NCBI GenBank assembly: GCA_041395325.1
Contig: JAWLAT010000036.1
Location: forward strand, 1-44,705
Source: JAWLAT01 sp041395325
GTDB lineage: Bacteria > Pseudomonadota > Gammaproteobacteria > Xanthomonadales > SZUA-5
Reading direction: 5' to 3'
DNA: 44,705 bases
Positions 33,772 to 40,995 of this stretch are shown in pieces. The notes below the pieces were generated by a model. The model saw nothing but the letters and a program-made list of their open reading frames with translations. It was not told the DNA's origin and did no database searches. Within the stretch, counting starts at the first letter, position 1. Each line of letters opens with the position of its first letter. The position numbers were made by a program, and so were the translations under genes.

Positions 33772-35829
33772 ATGGACCTGCGTGACCCGTCGCTGTACCT
33801 CAATCGTGAACTGAGCCAGATCGAGTTCAATCGGCGGGTGCTGGAGCAGGCGCGCGACCAGGACACGCCGCTGCTCGAGCGGCTGCGCTTCCTCTGCATC
33901 TCCTGCACCAATCTGGACGAATTCTTCGAGGTTCGGGTGGCGACGATTCGCTACCAGCTCAGTTTTCCGGGCTCCAAGCCCTGGCCGGATGGACTCAGTC
34001 CGGCCGAGGCGCTGCAGCAGATTCGCCGCAATGTGCTGCAACTGGTCGACGATCAATACCGCTGCTGGAATGACGAGCTGATTCCGGCGCTACGGCAGGA
34101 AGGCATCCGCTTCCTCACTCGCGACGACTGGAATGCGCGGACCCGGCGCTGGATTGCCGACTATGTGCAGGCTCAGTTGCTGCCGGTGCTCAGCCCGCTG
34201 GGACTGGACCCGGCCCACCCCTTCCCGCGCATCCTCAACAAGAGCCTGAACCTGGCCGTGCGCTTGAAGGGGCGTGATGCCTTTGGCCGTGAGGCCGGCA
34301 TCGCGCTGGTGCGCGCGCCGCGCTCGCTGCCGCGAGTGATCCAGCTACCGAAGGAAGTCTCCGGCGGCCACAACGATTTCGCCTTTCTGTCCGGCATTCT
34401 GCAGGCCCATGTGGACCTGCTGTTCCCGGGCATGCAGGTCAAGGGCGCGTACCCGTTCCGGGTCACCCGCAACAGCGAGTTGCTGGTCGACGAGGAGGAT
34501 GTGGAGAACCTGGCCACGGCCCTGCGCGACGAATTGCACGAGCGCGGCTTTGCCGACGCGGTGCGGCTGGAGGTATCGGCCACTTGCCCGCGAACGATGG
34601 TGCGCTTCCTGACCCGGCATTTCGAGCTGACCGAAGCCGAGGTCTATCGCTGCCACGGACCGGTCAATCTGAATCGGGTCATGGCCATCCACGAGATGGT
34701 CGACCGGCCGGAACTGAAGTTCCCGCCCTTCACCGCCCGTCTGCATCCGGCCGCCAGTCCGTCCAGTGGATCGATGTTCGAACACCTGGGTCGGCAGGAT
34801 CTGCTGCTGCATCACCCCTTCGACAGTTTTGCCACCGTGGCCGAGTTCGTGCGCCAGGCCGCCAACGACCCGCAGGTGCTGGCGATCAAGCAGACCCTCT
34901 ACCGCACCGGCAAGCAGTCGGTGCTGGTGAACTATCTGATCGATGCCGCCCGCGCTGGCAAGGACGTCACCGTGGTGGTCGAGGTGCGCGCCCGCTTCGA
35001 CGAAGAAGCCAACATCGCGCTGGCCAACCGGCTGCAGGAAGCTGGCGTGCAGGTGGTCTATGGCGTGGTCGGCTACAAGACCCACTGCAAGATGCTGCTG
35101 GTGGTGCGCCGCGAAGGCGAGAAGCTGCGCCGTTATGCGCATCTGTCGACCGGCAACTACCACCCCGGTACCTCGACGGCCTACACCGACATCGGCCTGC
35201 TGACCTCCGACCGCGACCTGTGCGAGGACGTCAACAAGCTGTTTTCGCAGATGAGCGGGCTGGGGCCGGTGATCAAGCTGAAGTATCTGCTGCAGTCGCC
35301 CTTCACCCTGCATCGCGGCATGCTGGAGAAGATCGGCCGCGAGATCGAGCACGCGGCCGCCGGACGGCCGGCGCGGATCATGGCGAAGATGAACTCGCTG
35401 TCCGAACCCACGGTGATTCAGGCGTTGTACGAAGCCTCGATCGCCGGGGTGCAGATTGATCTGTGCGTGCGCGGCATCTGCGCGCTGCGCCCCGGCGTGG
35501 CCGGTGTGTCCGAAAACATCCGCGTGCGCTCGATCGTTGGCCGCTTTCTTGAGCACAGCCGGGTCTATTACTTCGCCAACGGCGGCGACGAAGAGCTGTA
35601 CTGCTCCAGCGCCGACTGGATGGATCGCAATCTGCTGCGCCGAGTGGAAGTGGCCTTCCCGATCCTCGATACGGAGCTGCGTTCGCGGGTCTTCCGCGAG
35701 GAACTGGAGAACTACTTCATCGACAACACCCAGGCGTGGGTGCTCAATGCCGATGGCAGCTACTCGCGCCAGTCGCCCGGTGAGAGCGCCCCGCACAGCG
35801 CCCAGGCCACCCTGCTGAGGCAGCTCTGA
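33772..35829 (+). CDS. ppk1: Polyphosphate kinase 1
   Basis: Enzyme making inorganic polyphosphate from ATP, reversibly, at the inner face of the membrane. The 685 residues match the PPK1 length. The N-terminal helical domain starts LYLNRELSQIEFNRRVLEQA and contains SCTNLDEFFEVR. The catalytic C-terminal domains have KQTLYRTGKQSVLVNYL, YKTHCKMLLVVR (HxK), the LSTGNYHPGTSTAYTDIGLLT segment and a second SSADWMDRN motif. The ATG at 33772 is used; a TTG at 33763 is possible, and there is no good Shine-Dalgarno sequence. The stop overlaps the ppx start (TGATG), so synthesis and degradation enzymes are co-translated. Confidence 0.97.
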   Translation: MDLRDPSLYLNRELSQIEFNRRVLEQARDQDTPLLERLRFLCISCTNLDEFFEVRVATIRYQLSFPGSKPWPDGLSPAEALQQIRRNVLQLVDDQYRCWNDELIPALRQEGIRFLTRDDWNARTRRWIADYVQAQLLPVLSPLGLDPAHPFPRILNKSLNLAVRLKGRDAFGREAGIALVRAPRSLPRVIQLPKEVSGGHNDFAFLSGILQAHVDLLFPGMQVKGAYPFRVTRNSELLVDEEDVENLATALRDELHERGFADAVRLEVSATCPRTMVRFLTRHFELTEAEVYRCHGPVNLNRVMAIHEMVDRPELKFPPFTARLHPAASPSSGSMFEHLGRQDLLLHHPFDSFATVAEFVRQAANDPQVLAIKQTLYRTGKQSVLVNYLIDAARAGKDVTVVVEVRARFDEEANIALANRLQEAGVQVVYGVVGYKTHCKMLLVVRREGEKLRRYAHLSTGNYHPGTSTAYTDIGLLTSDRDLCEDVNKLFSQMSGLGPVIKLKYLLQSPFTLHRGMLEKIGREIEHAAAGRPARIMAKMNSLSEPTVIQALYEASIAGVQIDLCVRGICALRPGVAGVSENIRVRSIVGRFLEHSRVYYFANGGDEELYCSSADWMDRNLLRRVEVAFPILDTELRSRVFREELENYFIDNTQAWVLNADGSYSRQSPGESAPHSAQATLLRQL

Positions 35830-37400
35830 TGCCGAATCGCTTGCTCGAAGCCAAGGCCATTCGGCCGAGCCTGCCACCCCGGGATCTGGAGGGCCGCACG
35901 ATTGCCGCCGTGGACCTGGGATCGAACAGCTTCCACATGCTGATCGCCCGCGTCGACCAGGGTCAGATCGCCGTACTCGACCGGCTGCGCGAGATGGTCC
36001 GGATGGCCGGCGGCCTGACCACCGATGGCCGCCTGACGCCCGCGGTGCGTGAACGCAGCCTGCGTTGCCTGGCCAAGTTCGGCGAACGGCTGCGCAGTCT
36101 GGATCCGGCCTGGGTGCGGGCGGTGGCGACCAATACGGTGCGCCAGCTGCACAACCCGCAGTCCTTCCTGCTGCCGGCCGAAACCGCGCTGGGCAGTCCC
36201 ATCGAAGTGGTTTCCGGCCGCGAAGAAGCGCGCATGATCTATCTGGGTGTGGCGCACGCCCAGGCCGAGCAGGAGGGTCGCCGTCTGGTGGTGGACATCG
36301 GCGGCGGTTCCACCGAACTGATCATCGGCGAGGGCTTCGATGCCCTGGAACGCGAGAGCACGCAGATGGGCTGCGTGGCCAGCACGCGGCGCTTCTTTGC
36401 CGACGGCAAGGTCGGACCCAAGCGCTGGGAAACCGCTCGTGCCGCGCTGGAGCTGGAGCTGGCGCCGTCGGCACAGACCTTCCGCAAGCTGGGCTGGCGG
36501 CGGGCCTATGGTGCCTCCGGCACGATGAAGGCCATTGCCGGGGTGCTGGAGGAACGCGGCGGCCCGGCCGGTGTGATCCGGCTGCAGGATCTGCAGGCAC
36601 TGATCCGCCACGCGCTGTCGGTGGGTCAGCTGGATCAGATGCAGCTGCCGGGTTTGAACGAGGACCGGCGCGCCGTGTTCCTCGGCGGCCTGTGTGTGCT
36701 GGCGGCGGTGTTCACACAGCTCAATCTGGACGTGCTCAAGGTCAGCGAGTACGCGATGCGGGAAGGCATCCTGTATGACCTGATCGGCCGCAGCCGGCAC
36801 AAGGACCCGCGCGAGGGCAGCGTCAAGAAGCTGGCCAAGCGCTATGGCATCGACAAGGCGCAAGAAAAGCGGGTCTGGAAAACACTGACCCGGTTGTTCG
36901 AGCAGATCGCCGAACCCTGGGCGCTGACCGAGGCCGATCGCGAGACCCTGTCCTTCGCCACTCGGCTGCACGAGGTGGGCCTGGCCATTGCCCATAGCCA
37001 GCATCATCAGCACGGTGCCTACATCGTCCGGCACACGGATCTGCCCGGTTTCTCACGGCAGGAGCAGGAGCGCATCGCGCTGTTGGTCGGCCTGCACCGG
37101 CGTTCACTGGGTCAGTCACCACTGGCCCAGCTGGACGAACAGGACCGACAGCATTTCGCCCGTCTGCTGATCCTGCTGCGACTGGCCATTCTGCTCAATC
37201 GCACTCGCGCGGCCGACGCCGCCGATGCCTTCCAGCTGCGTGCCTCGCGCAAGGGTCTGACCCTTCGACTCGATGCCGGCTGGCTCGCCGCCCGCCCGCT
37301 GACCCGCGCCGATCTGTTGCAGGAGCGCGACTTCCTCAAGCCACTGGGGATTGCGCTGAAGGTCACGAGCAAGCGCAAGGAATCGGTGGGTCAGGGCTGA
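35829..37400 (+). CDS. ppx: Exopolyphosphatase, Ppx/GppA family
   Basis: Hydrolyses terminal phosphates of polyphosphate, and in some members pppGpp. The 523-residue product has the ASKHA ATPase-like fold: phosphate-1 loop TIAAVDLGSNSFHMLIARV (about residues 24-42) and phosphate-2 loop VVDIGGGSTELIIG (about 155-168). An HD-like helical C-terminal domain completes the length typical of long Ppx (~500) rather than short Ppx. It overlaps ppk1 by one base, forming a ppk1-ppx operon. The last codons (VGQG-stop) are encoded inside the start of a GGGNNNA heptamer array; the TGA itself is part of a GGGCTGA unit. Confidence 0.95.
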   Translation: MPNRLLEAKAIRPSLPPRDLEGRTIAAVDLGSNSFHMLIARVDQGQIAVLDRLREMVRMAGGLTTDGRLTPAVRERSLRCLAKFGERLRSLDPAWVRAVATNTVRQLHNPQSFLLPAETALGSPIEVVSGREEARMIYLGVAHAQAEQEGRRLVVDIGGGSTELIIGEGFDALERESTQMGCVASTRRFFADGKVGPKRWETARAALELELAPSAQTFRKLGWRRAYGASGTMKAIAGVLEERGGPAGVIRLQDLQALIRHALSVGQLDQMQLPGLNEDRRAVFLGGLCVLAAVFTQLNLDVLKVSEYAMREGILYDLIGRSRHKDPREGSVKKLAKRYGIDKAQEKRVWKTLTRLFEQIAEPWALTEADRETLSFATRLHEVGLAIAHSQHHQHGAYIVRHTDLPGFSRQEQERIALLVGLHRRSLGQSPLAQLDEQDRQHFARLLILLRLAILLNRTRAADAADAFQLRASRKGLTLRLDAGWLAARPLTRADLLQERDFLKPLGIALKVTSKRKESVGQG

Positions 37401-37579
37401 GGGTTGAGGGCCCAGGGCCCAGGGCTCAGGGCCTAGTGAGAAGCTCGCTCGTTGGTCCTTCGGTGTGCTCCCGATGACCAATACCGCCAAATGACTTCGG
37501 CTCAGCAGCCCTTGCTCCGCCCTGAGCCCTGAGCCCTGAGCCCTGAGCCCTGAGCCCTGAGCCCTGAGCCCTGAACCCC
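37388..37579 (+). repeat. Inverted heptamer-repeat element, copy between ppx and GT4 gene
   Basis: Left arm: six degenerate GGGNNNA units (37394-37435: GGGCTGA, GGGTTGA, GGGCCCA twice, GGGCTCA, GGGCCTA). Right arm: eight exact GCCCTGA units (37519-37574), the reverse complement of the same repeat. An ~83-base core separates them and contains TGGTCCTTC (37453-37461) and GCTCAGCAG. The arms can pair into a long hairpin. The left arm supplies the ppx stop codon. The remaining bases to the GT4 start at 37671 show no clear promoter. Confidence 0.88.
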
Positions 37580-37670
37580 AACGCAGCCCAGCTGTCCCCG
37601 CTCTGTCACATCCGGCACACCGTCCCGTCATCAGCGCTGCCTAGTCTGGCGCCGAATGAGCGGAGTCCCC

Positions 37671-38855
37671 ATGCGCCTGGCGATCGTTACCGAGACCTTT
37701 CCTCCCGAGATCAATGGTGTGGCCTTGACCGTGCGTGGTCTGGCCGCCGGCGCGGTGGAACTGGGCCACACGGTCGAGGTGCTGCGGCCGCGGCGGGATG
37801 ATCCGACTGGAGAAGGGCACGGGCCCTGGAGCGATCTGGTGCTGCCCAGCCTGCCCTTGCCGCGCTATCCGGGCCTGCGCCTGGGCTTGCCAGCGCGCTG
37901 GCGGATCCAGCGGCACTGGGCAGCGCAGCGGCCGGACGCCGTCTATGTGGCCACCGAGGGCCCGCTTGGCTGGAGTGCCGTCAGTGCCGCGCGCGCGCTG
38001 AACATCGCCGTGGCCAGCGGCTATCACACGCGCTTCGATCACTACGTCGTGCACTACGGCCACGGCTGGTTGCGCGGCACCGCGCAGGCCTGGCTGCGGC
38101 GCTTCCACAATCGCTGCGATGGCACCATCGTGCCGACCCAGCAGCTGCAGCAGGATCTGCAGGCCGATGGCTACCGGCACGTACACCGCCTGCCACGCGG
38201 CGTGGACACCGAACGCTTTCACAGCCGCTGGCGCGATCCGGAACTGCGGGCCCGCTGGGGTGCCGGGCCGGGCGATCTGGTGGTGCTGCATGTGGGCCGA
38301 CTGGCACCGGAAAAGAACCTTGCCCTGGTGCAGCGCAGTTTCGCGGCGATCCGCCAGCAGCGACCGCAGGCAAAGCTGGTTTGGGTGGGTGATGGACCGG
38401 CGCGTGCGGCCTTGCAGCAGGGCGCCGACGGGGCCGTACACTTCGCCGGCATTCAAACCGGCGACGATCTGGCCCGGCACTATGCCAGCGCCGATCTGTT
38501 CCTGTTTCCCAGCCTCACCGACACCTTCGGCAATGTGGTCCTCGAGGCCCTGGCCAGCGGCGTGCCGGTGGTGGCTTTCGACGATGGGGCCGCGGCCGAA
38601 CATCTGCGCGATGCCCACGCCGGCCGACTGGCTGCCTTCGCTGACGAAACCGCCTTCATCGACGCGGCCGTTGCCCTGGCCACCGATCCGGAAGCGCTTG
38701 CCCAGGCAAGCGTGACCGCCCATCGCCGCATGCAGGCCCACGGACTGGGCGGCGTGGCCAGTGCCTACGTCGAACTGCTGCAGGAGATCGCCAGCCAGCG
38801 GGCCAAACCGGCGCCGACGCTATCTGCACACAAGGCCGAAGGAGGTCGCGCATGA
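37671..38855 (+). CDS. GT4-family glycosyltransferase
   Basis: A 394-residue retaining glycosyltransferase with GT-B fold, resembling MgtA-type mannosyltransferases. The N-terminal domain starts with RLAIVTETFPPEINGVALTVRGLA. The nucleotide-sugar domain has VVLHVGRLAPEKNLALV and the E-x7-E-like segment FPSLTDTFGNVVLEALASGVPVVA. It probably transfers a sugar to a lipid or glycan at the inner membrane, but donor and acceptor are unknown. GGAG five bases upstream supports the ATG at 37671 over the ATG at 37656. The stop overlaps the PAP2 start (ATGA), so the two proteins are coupled and may act on the same lipid. The pair is flanked on both sides by inverted heptamer-repeat elements. Confidence 0.92.
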   Translation: MRLAIVTETFPPEINGVALTVRGLAAGAVELGHTVEVLRPRRDDPTGEGHGPWSDLVLPSLPLPRYPGLRLGLPARWRIQRHWAAQRPDAVYVATEGPLGWSAVSAARALNIAVASGYHTRFDHYVVHYGHGWLRGTAQAWLRRFHNRCDGTIVPTQQLQQDLQADGYRHVHRLPRGVDTERFHSRWRDPELRARWGAGPGDLVVLHVGRLAPEKNLALVQRSFAAIRQQRPQAKLVWVGDGPARAALQQGADGAVHFAGIQTGDDLARHYASADLFLFPSLTDTFGNVVLEALASGVPVVAFDDGAAAEHLRDAHAGRLAAFADETAFIDAAVALATDPEALAQASVTAHRRMQAHGLGGVASAYVELLQEIASQRAKPAPTLSAHKAEGGRA

Positions 38856-39394
38856 GTCGCTTGAACTGGCAGGCGGGCCTGCTGCGCCTGCGCGAACATG
38901 ACCGGGCCTGGTGCCTGAGCGCCAACCGACTGGTCCATGGCCGCTGGTTGTGGCGCTATTTCGCCGCCGTCAGCAAGGCCGGCGATGGCTGGCTGTGGTA
39001 CGCCATCATCGCAGCGCTGCCGCTGCTGGACGGTTGGCACGGTGGCGAGGTAGCCCTGCAGATGGCCGTGTTCGGGCTGATTTCGGTCGGCCTCTACGCC
39101 ACCCTCAAGCGCTATAGCCGTCGCCCCCGGCCACTGCATCAGCTCAACGGCATCCTCGCGCCGGTGGCGCCGCTGGACGAATTCAGCTTCCCCTCCGGTC
39201 ATACCCTGCACGCCGTTGGCTTCTCGCTGATCCTGATCAGCGCCTATCCGGCGCTGCTGTGGATCCTGCTGCCGCTGAGCTTTTCGATTGCCCTGTCCCG
39301 CATCATCCTCGGACTGCACTACCCCAGCGACGTACTCGCCGCCATCGGCATCGGCTACGGGCTGGCCAAGGGAACGCTGGGGGTGTGGGCCTAG
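38852..39394 (+). CDS. PAP2-family membrane phosphatase
   Basis: A 180-residue integral membrane phosphatase with about five to six helices. All three PAP2 signature motifs are intact: K-x6-RP as KRYSRRPRP (about residues 89-97), PSGH in EFSFPSGHTLHAVG, and SR-x5-H-x3-D as SRIILGLHYPSD. It should dephosphorylate a lipid phosphate or diphosphate in the outer leaflet, such as undecaprenyl diphosphate or phosphatidate. Its start overlaps the GT4 glycosyltransferase stop, suggesting a joint role in glycolipid or cell-envelope synthesis. The TAG stop lies inside a GGGCCTA unit at the left edge of a heptamer-repeat element. Confidence 0.94.
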   Translation: MSRLNWQAGLLRLREHDRAWCLSANRLVHGRWLWRYFAAVSKAGDGWLWYAIIAALPLLDGWHGGEVALQMAVFGLISVGLYATLKRYSRRPRPLHQLNGILAPVAPLDEFSFPSGHTLHAVGFSLILISAYPALLWILLPLSFSIALSRIILGLHYPSDVLAAIGIGYGLAKGTLGVWA

Positions 39395-39538
39395 TTGAGA
39401 TAGGGCCCAGGGCCCAGTTGTGCTTCAGCCTCACGGACTGAATTTCGGGCTCGCATCGCCAGCTCAGCAGTCTGAGTTCGCTCCGGTGCTCGGGACGCCA
39501 TCTTTTCTAGGCCCTGGGCCCTATGCCCTGGGCCCTAC
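39387..39538 (+). repeat. Inverted heptamer-repeat element, copy between PAP2 and GNAT genes
   Basis: Left arm: GGGCCTA (39387-39393) and the 16-base TAGGGCCCAGGGCCCA (39401-39416). Right arm: TAGGCCCTGGGCCCTA (39508-39523), the reverse complement of the left arm with one mismatch, then a second partial copy to 39538. The core of about 91 bases contains GCTCAGCAG, as in the 37.4-kb element. The element fills the whole gap between two convergent genes and contributes both their stop codons. Confidence 0.86.
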
Positions 39539-40149
39539 TCAACCAGCCCCCGAACCCAATACATCAACCGGTGCCGCTGCAACCCGGGTTCGCCCACTTC
39601 CTGCCAGTCGAATTCGGCGATCAGGTCGGGACGGGGCTGGTAACCGCGCTTGCGCCAGAAGGCGTCGAGTGGACGGTAGTCGGGCGGCCGACGGGGATCG
39701 TCGGGGTCGCGTTGAACCGCGCAAAAGCAGGTCGTGGTGACGGCGGGATCTCGGCGTGCGGCGGCCTCGCGGGCGTCGAAGAAGCGATGACCCAGACCGC
39801 GACCGCGATAGCTGGACAACAAGACCGATTCGCCGAAGTAGCAGACCGTCTCCGGCGCGTATCCAGCCTGCTCCAGCGGTCGACGGAAAGCGGGCTGTTC
39901 ATCGACCAGCGGAATGGCCGAGGAGCAGCCGACCACCCGGTCCCCATCGCGTGCCAGCACGATGACGCTGCCGGCCGAGCGAGCGTAGACGGAGAGATAC
40001 TCCGCCTCGTAGGCCGCATCGCCCTGATACAAATAGGGCCATTCGGCGAATACCCGCAGACGCAATTCCGCCAGCGCCTGCAGCCAGGGCAGAATCTGCT
40101 CGCCCTGCAGCACCTCAACGGTCGGTGCGGAATCGGTCGTGGTGGACAT
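39535..40149 (-). CDS. GNAT-family N-acetyltransferase
   Basis: A 204-residue cytoplasmic acetyltransferase. The acetyl-CoA-binding motif A is ESVLLSSYRGRGLGHRFFDARE (about residues 106-127), preceded by a strand with GDRVVGCSSAIPL. An RDPDDPRRPPDYRPLDAFWRKRGY segment near the end is shared by a subgroup of proteins often annotated only as GNAT. The substrate is unknown. The stop TAG (39537-39535) lies within the heptamer-repeat element between this gene and the convergent PAP2 gene. It may be co-transcribed with mtgA, which starts 840 bases upstream on the same strand and ends 87 bases before this gene's start. Confidence 0.88.
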   Translation of the reverse strand: MSTTTDSAPTVEVLQGEQILPWLQALAELRLRVFAEWPYLYQGDAAYEAEYLSVYARSAGSVIVLARDGDRVVGCSSAIPLVDEQPAFRRPLEQAGYAPETVCYFGESVLLSSYRGRGLGHRFFDAREAAARRDPAVTTTCFCAVQRDPDDPRRPPDYRPLDAFWRKRGYQPRPDLIAEFDWQEVGEPGLQRHRLMYWVRGLVE

Positions 40150-40236
40150 CGGAATCCGTAGGCATGGCGGAATGGGGCCTGCACGATACCTGAGTTGACG
40201 CAGCGACCGGGCGGCGCTCCGGCGACGCGCCGAGTC

Positions 40237-40989
40237 TCAGGGCAGTTCTACCCGCGGCATCTGTTCCAGAATCCAGCCGGCACGCTGCTGGGTGTAGGCG
40301 CCCGGTGCCGCCGGCGAACGCTCCAGCGGTGCCGGCAGGGTAGCGGCCAGCAAGGCAGCCTGACGCTCGTCCAGTTCTGCGGGCGAGCGATGGAAGTACT
40401 GCGAGGCGGCGGCGCAGGCGCCGAAAGTGCCCGGCCCCCATTCGGCGATGTTCAGGTGCATTTCCAGGATCCGCTGCTTGCTCCACAGCGTTTCGATCAG
40501 CACGGTGAACCAGGCCTCGGCGGCCTTGCGCAGCACGCTGCGATGGGTCGTCAGATAGAGATTCTTGGCCACCTGCTGGCTGATCGTACTGGCGCCGCGC
40601 AGCCGACCGCCCTCGCCGGCGGCCTCCAGCGCTTTCTGCAGTTCAATCAGATCGAAGCCATGGTGCTGGACGAACCGCTGGTCCTCGGCGGCCACGACCG
40701 CACGAGGCAAGGAGCCCAGTTGAGCGTAGTCGCACCATTGCCAATTCAGCTGATAGGCCGGCTCGTCCGGCGCCTCCAGGTACCGTTGCAGCATCACCAT
40801 GCTGCCGGGCGGGTTCAGCCAGCGCAGTGGCAACACCAGCAGGATGCTCAGACTGAACAGGATCAGCAACAGCCAGCCCAGGCGGCGTAACCAGCGTCCG
40901 AAGAAGCTCCGCCTTGGACGATTCGTACCCTTGATCGAGCCGGCCGGCGGCAGCACGGTGACCCGGGGCTTGCGCTGGCGCCGCGCCAT
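40237..40989 (-). CDS. mtgA: Monofunctional biosynthetic peptidoglycan transglycosylase
   Basis: GT51 enzyme polymerising lipid II into glycan strands at the outer face of the inner membrane, without a transpeptidase domain. The 250 residues fit MtgA. One membrane helix (about residues 33-56, WLLLILFSLSILLVLPL) is followed by the GT51 motifs EDQRFVQHHGFD (catalytic Glu), GASTISQQVAKNLYL, RKAAEAWFTVLIE and ILEMHLNIAEWGPGTFG. It starts only 6 bases after the stop of the winged-helix/PD40 gene on the same strand, so they form an operon. Confidence 0.96.
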   Translation of the reverse strand: MARRQRKPRVTVLPPAGSIKGTNRPRRSFFGRWLRRLGWLLLILFSLSILLVLPLRWLNPPGSMVMLQRYLEAPDEPAYQLNWQWCDYAQLGSLPRAVVAAEDQRFVQHHGFDLIELQKALEAAGEGGRLRGASTISQQVAKNLYLTTHRSVLRKAAEAWFTVLIETLWSKQRILEMHLNIAEWGPGTFGACAAASQYFHRSPAELDERQAALLAATLPAPLERSPAAPGAYTQQRAGWILEQMPRVELP

Positions 40990-40995
40990 CGGGCC

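Noticed and set aside
34345..35877. Minus-strand open frame (510 codons)
   Set aside because: Antisense to ppk1, a certain gene.
37519..37574. CRISPR array
   Set aside because: The unit is only 7 bases, without spacers, and no cas genes are near.
37388..39538. Insertion sequence or composite transposon around GT4-PAP2
   Set aside because: No transposase, no defined terminal inverted repeats and no target-site duplication are visible; only the repeat bracket is reported.
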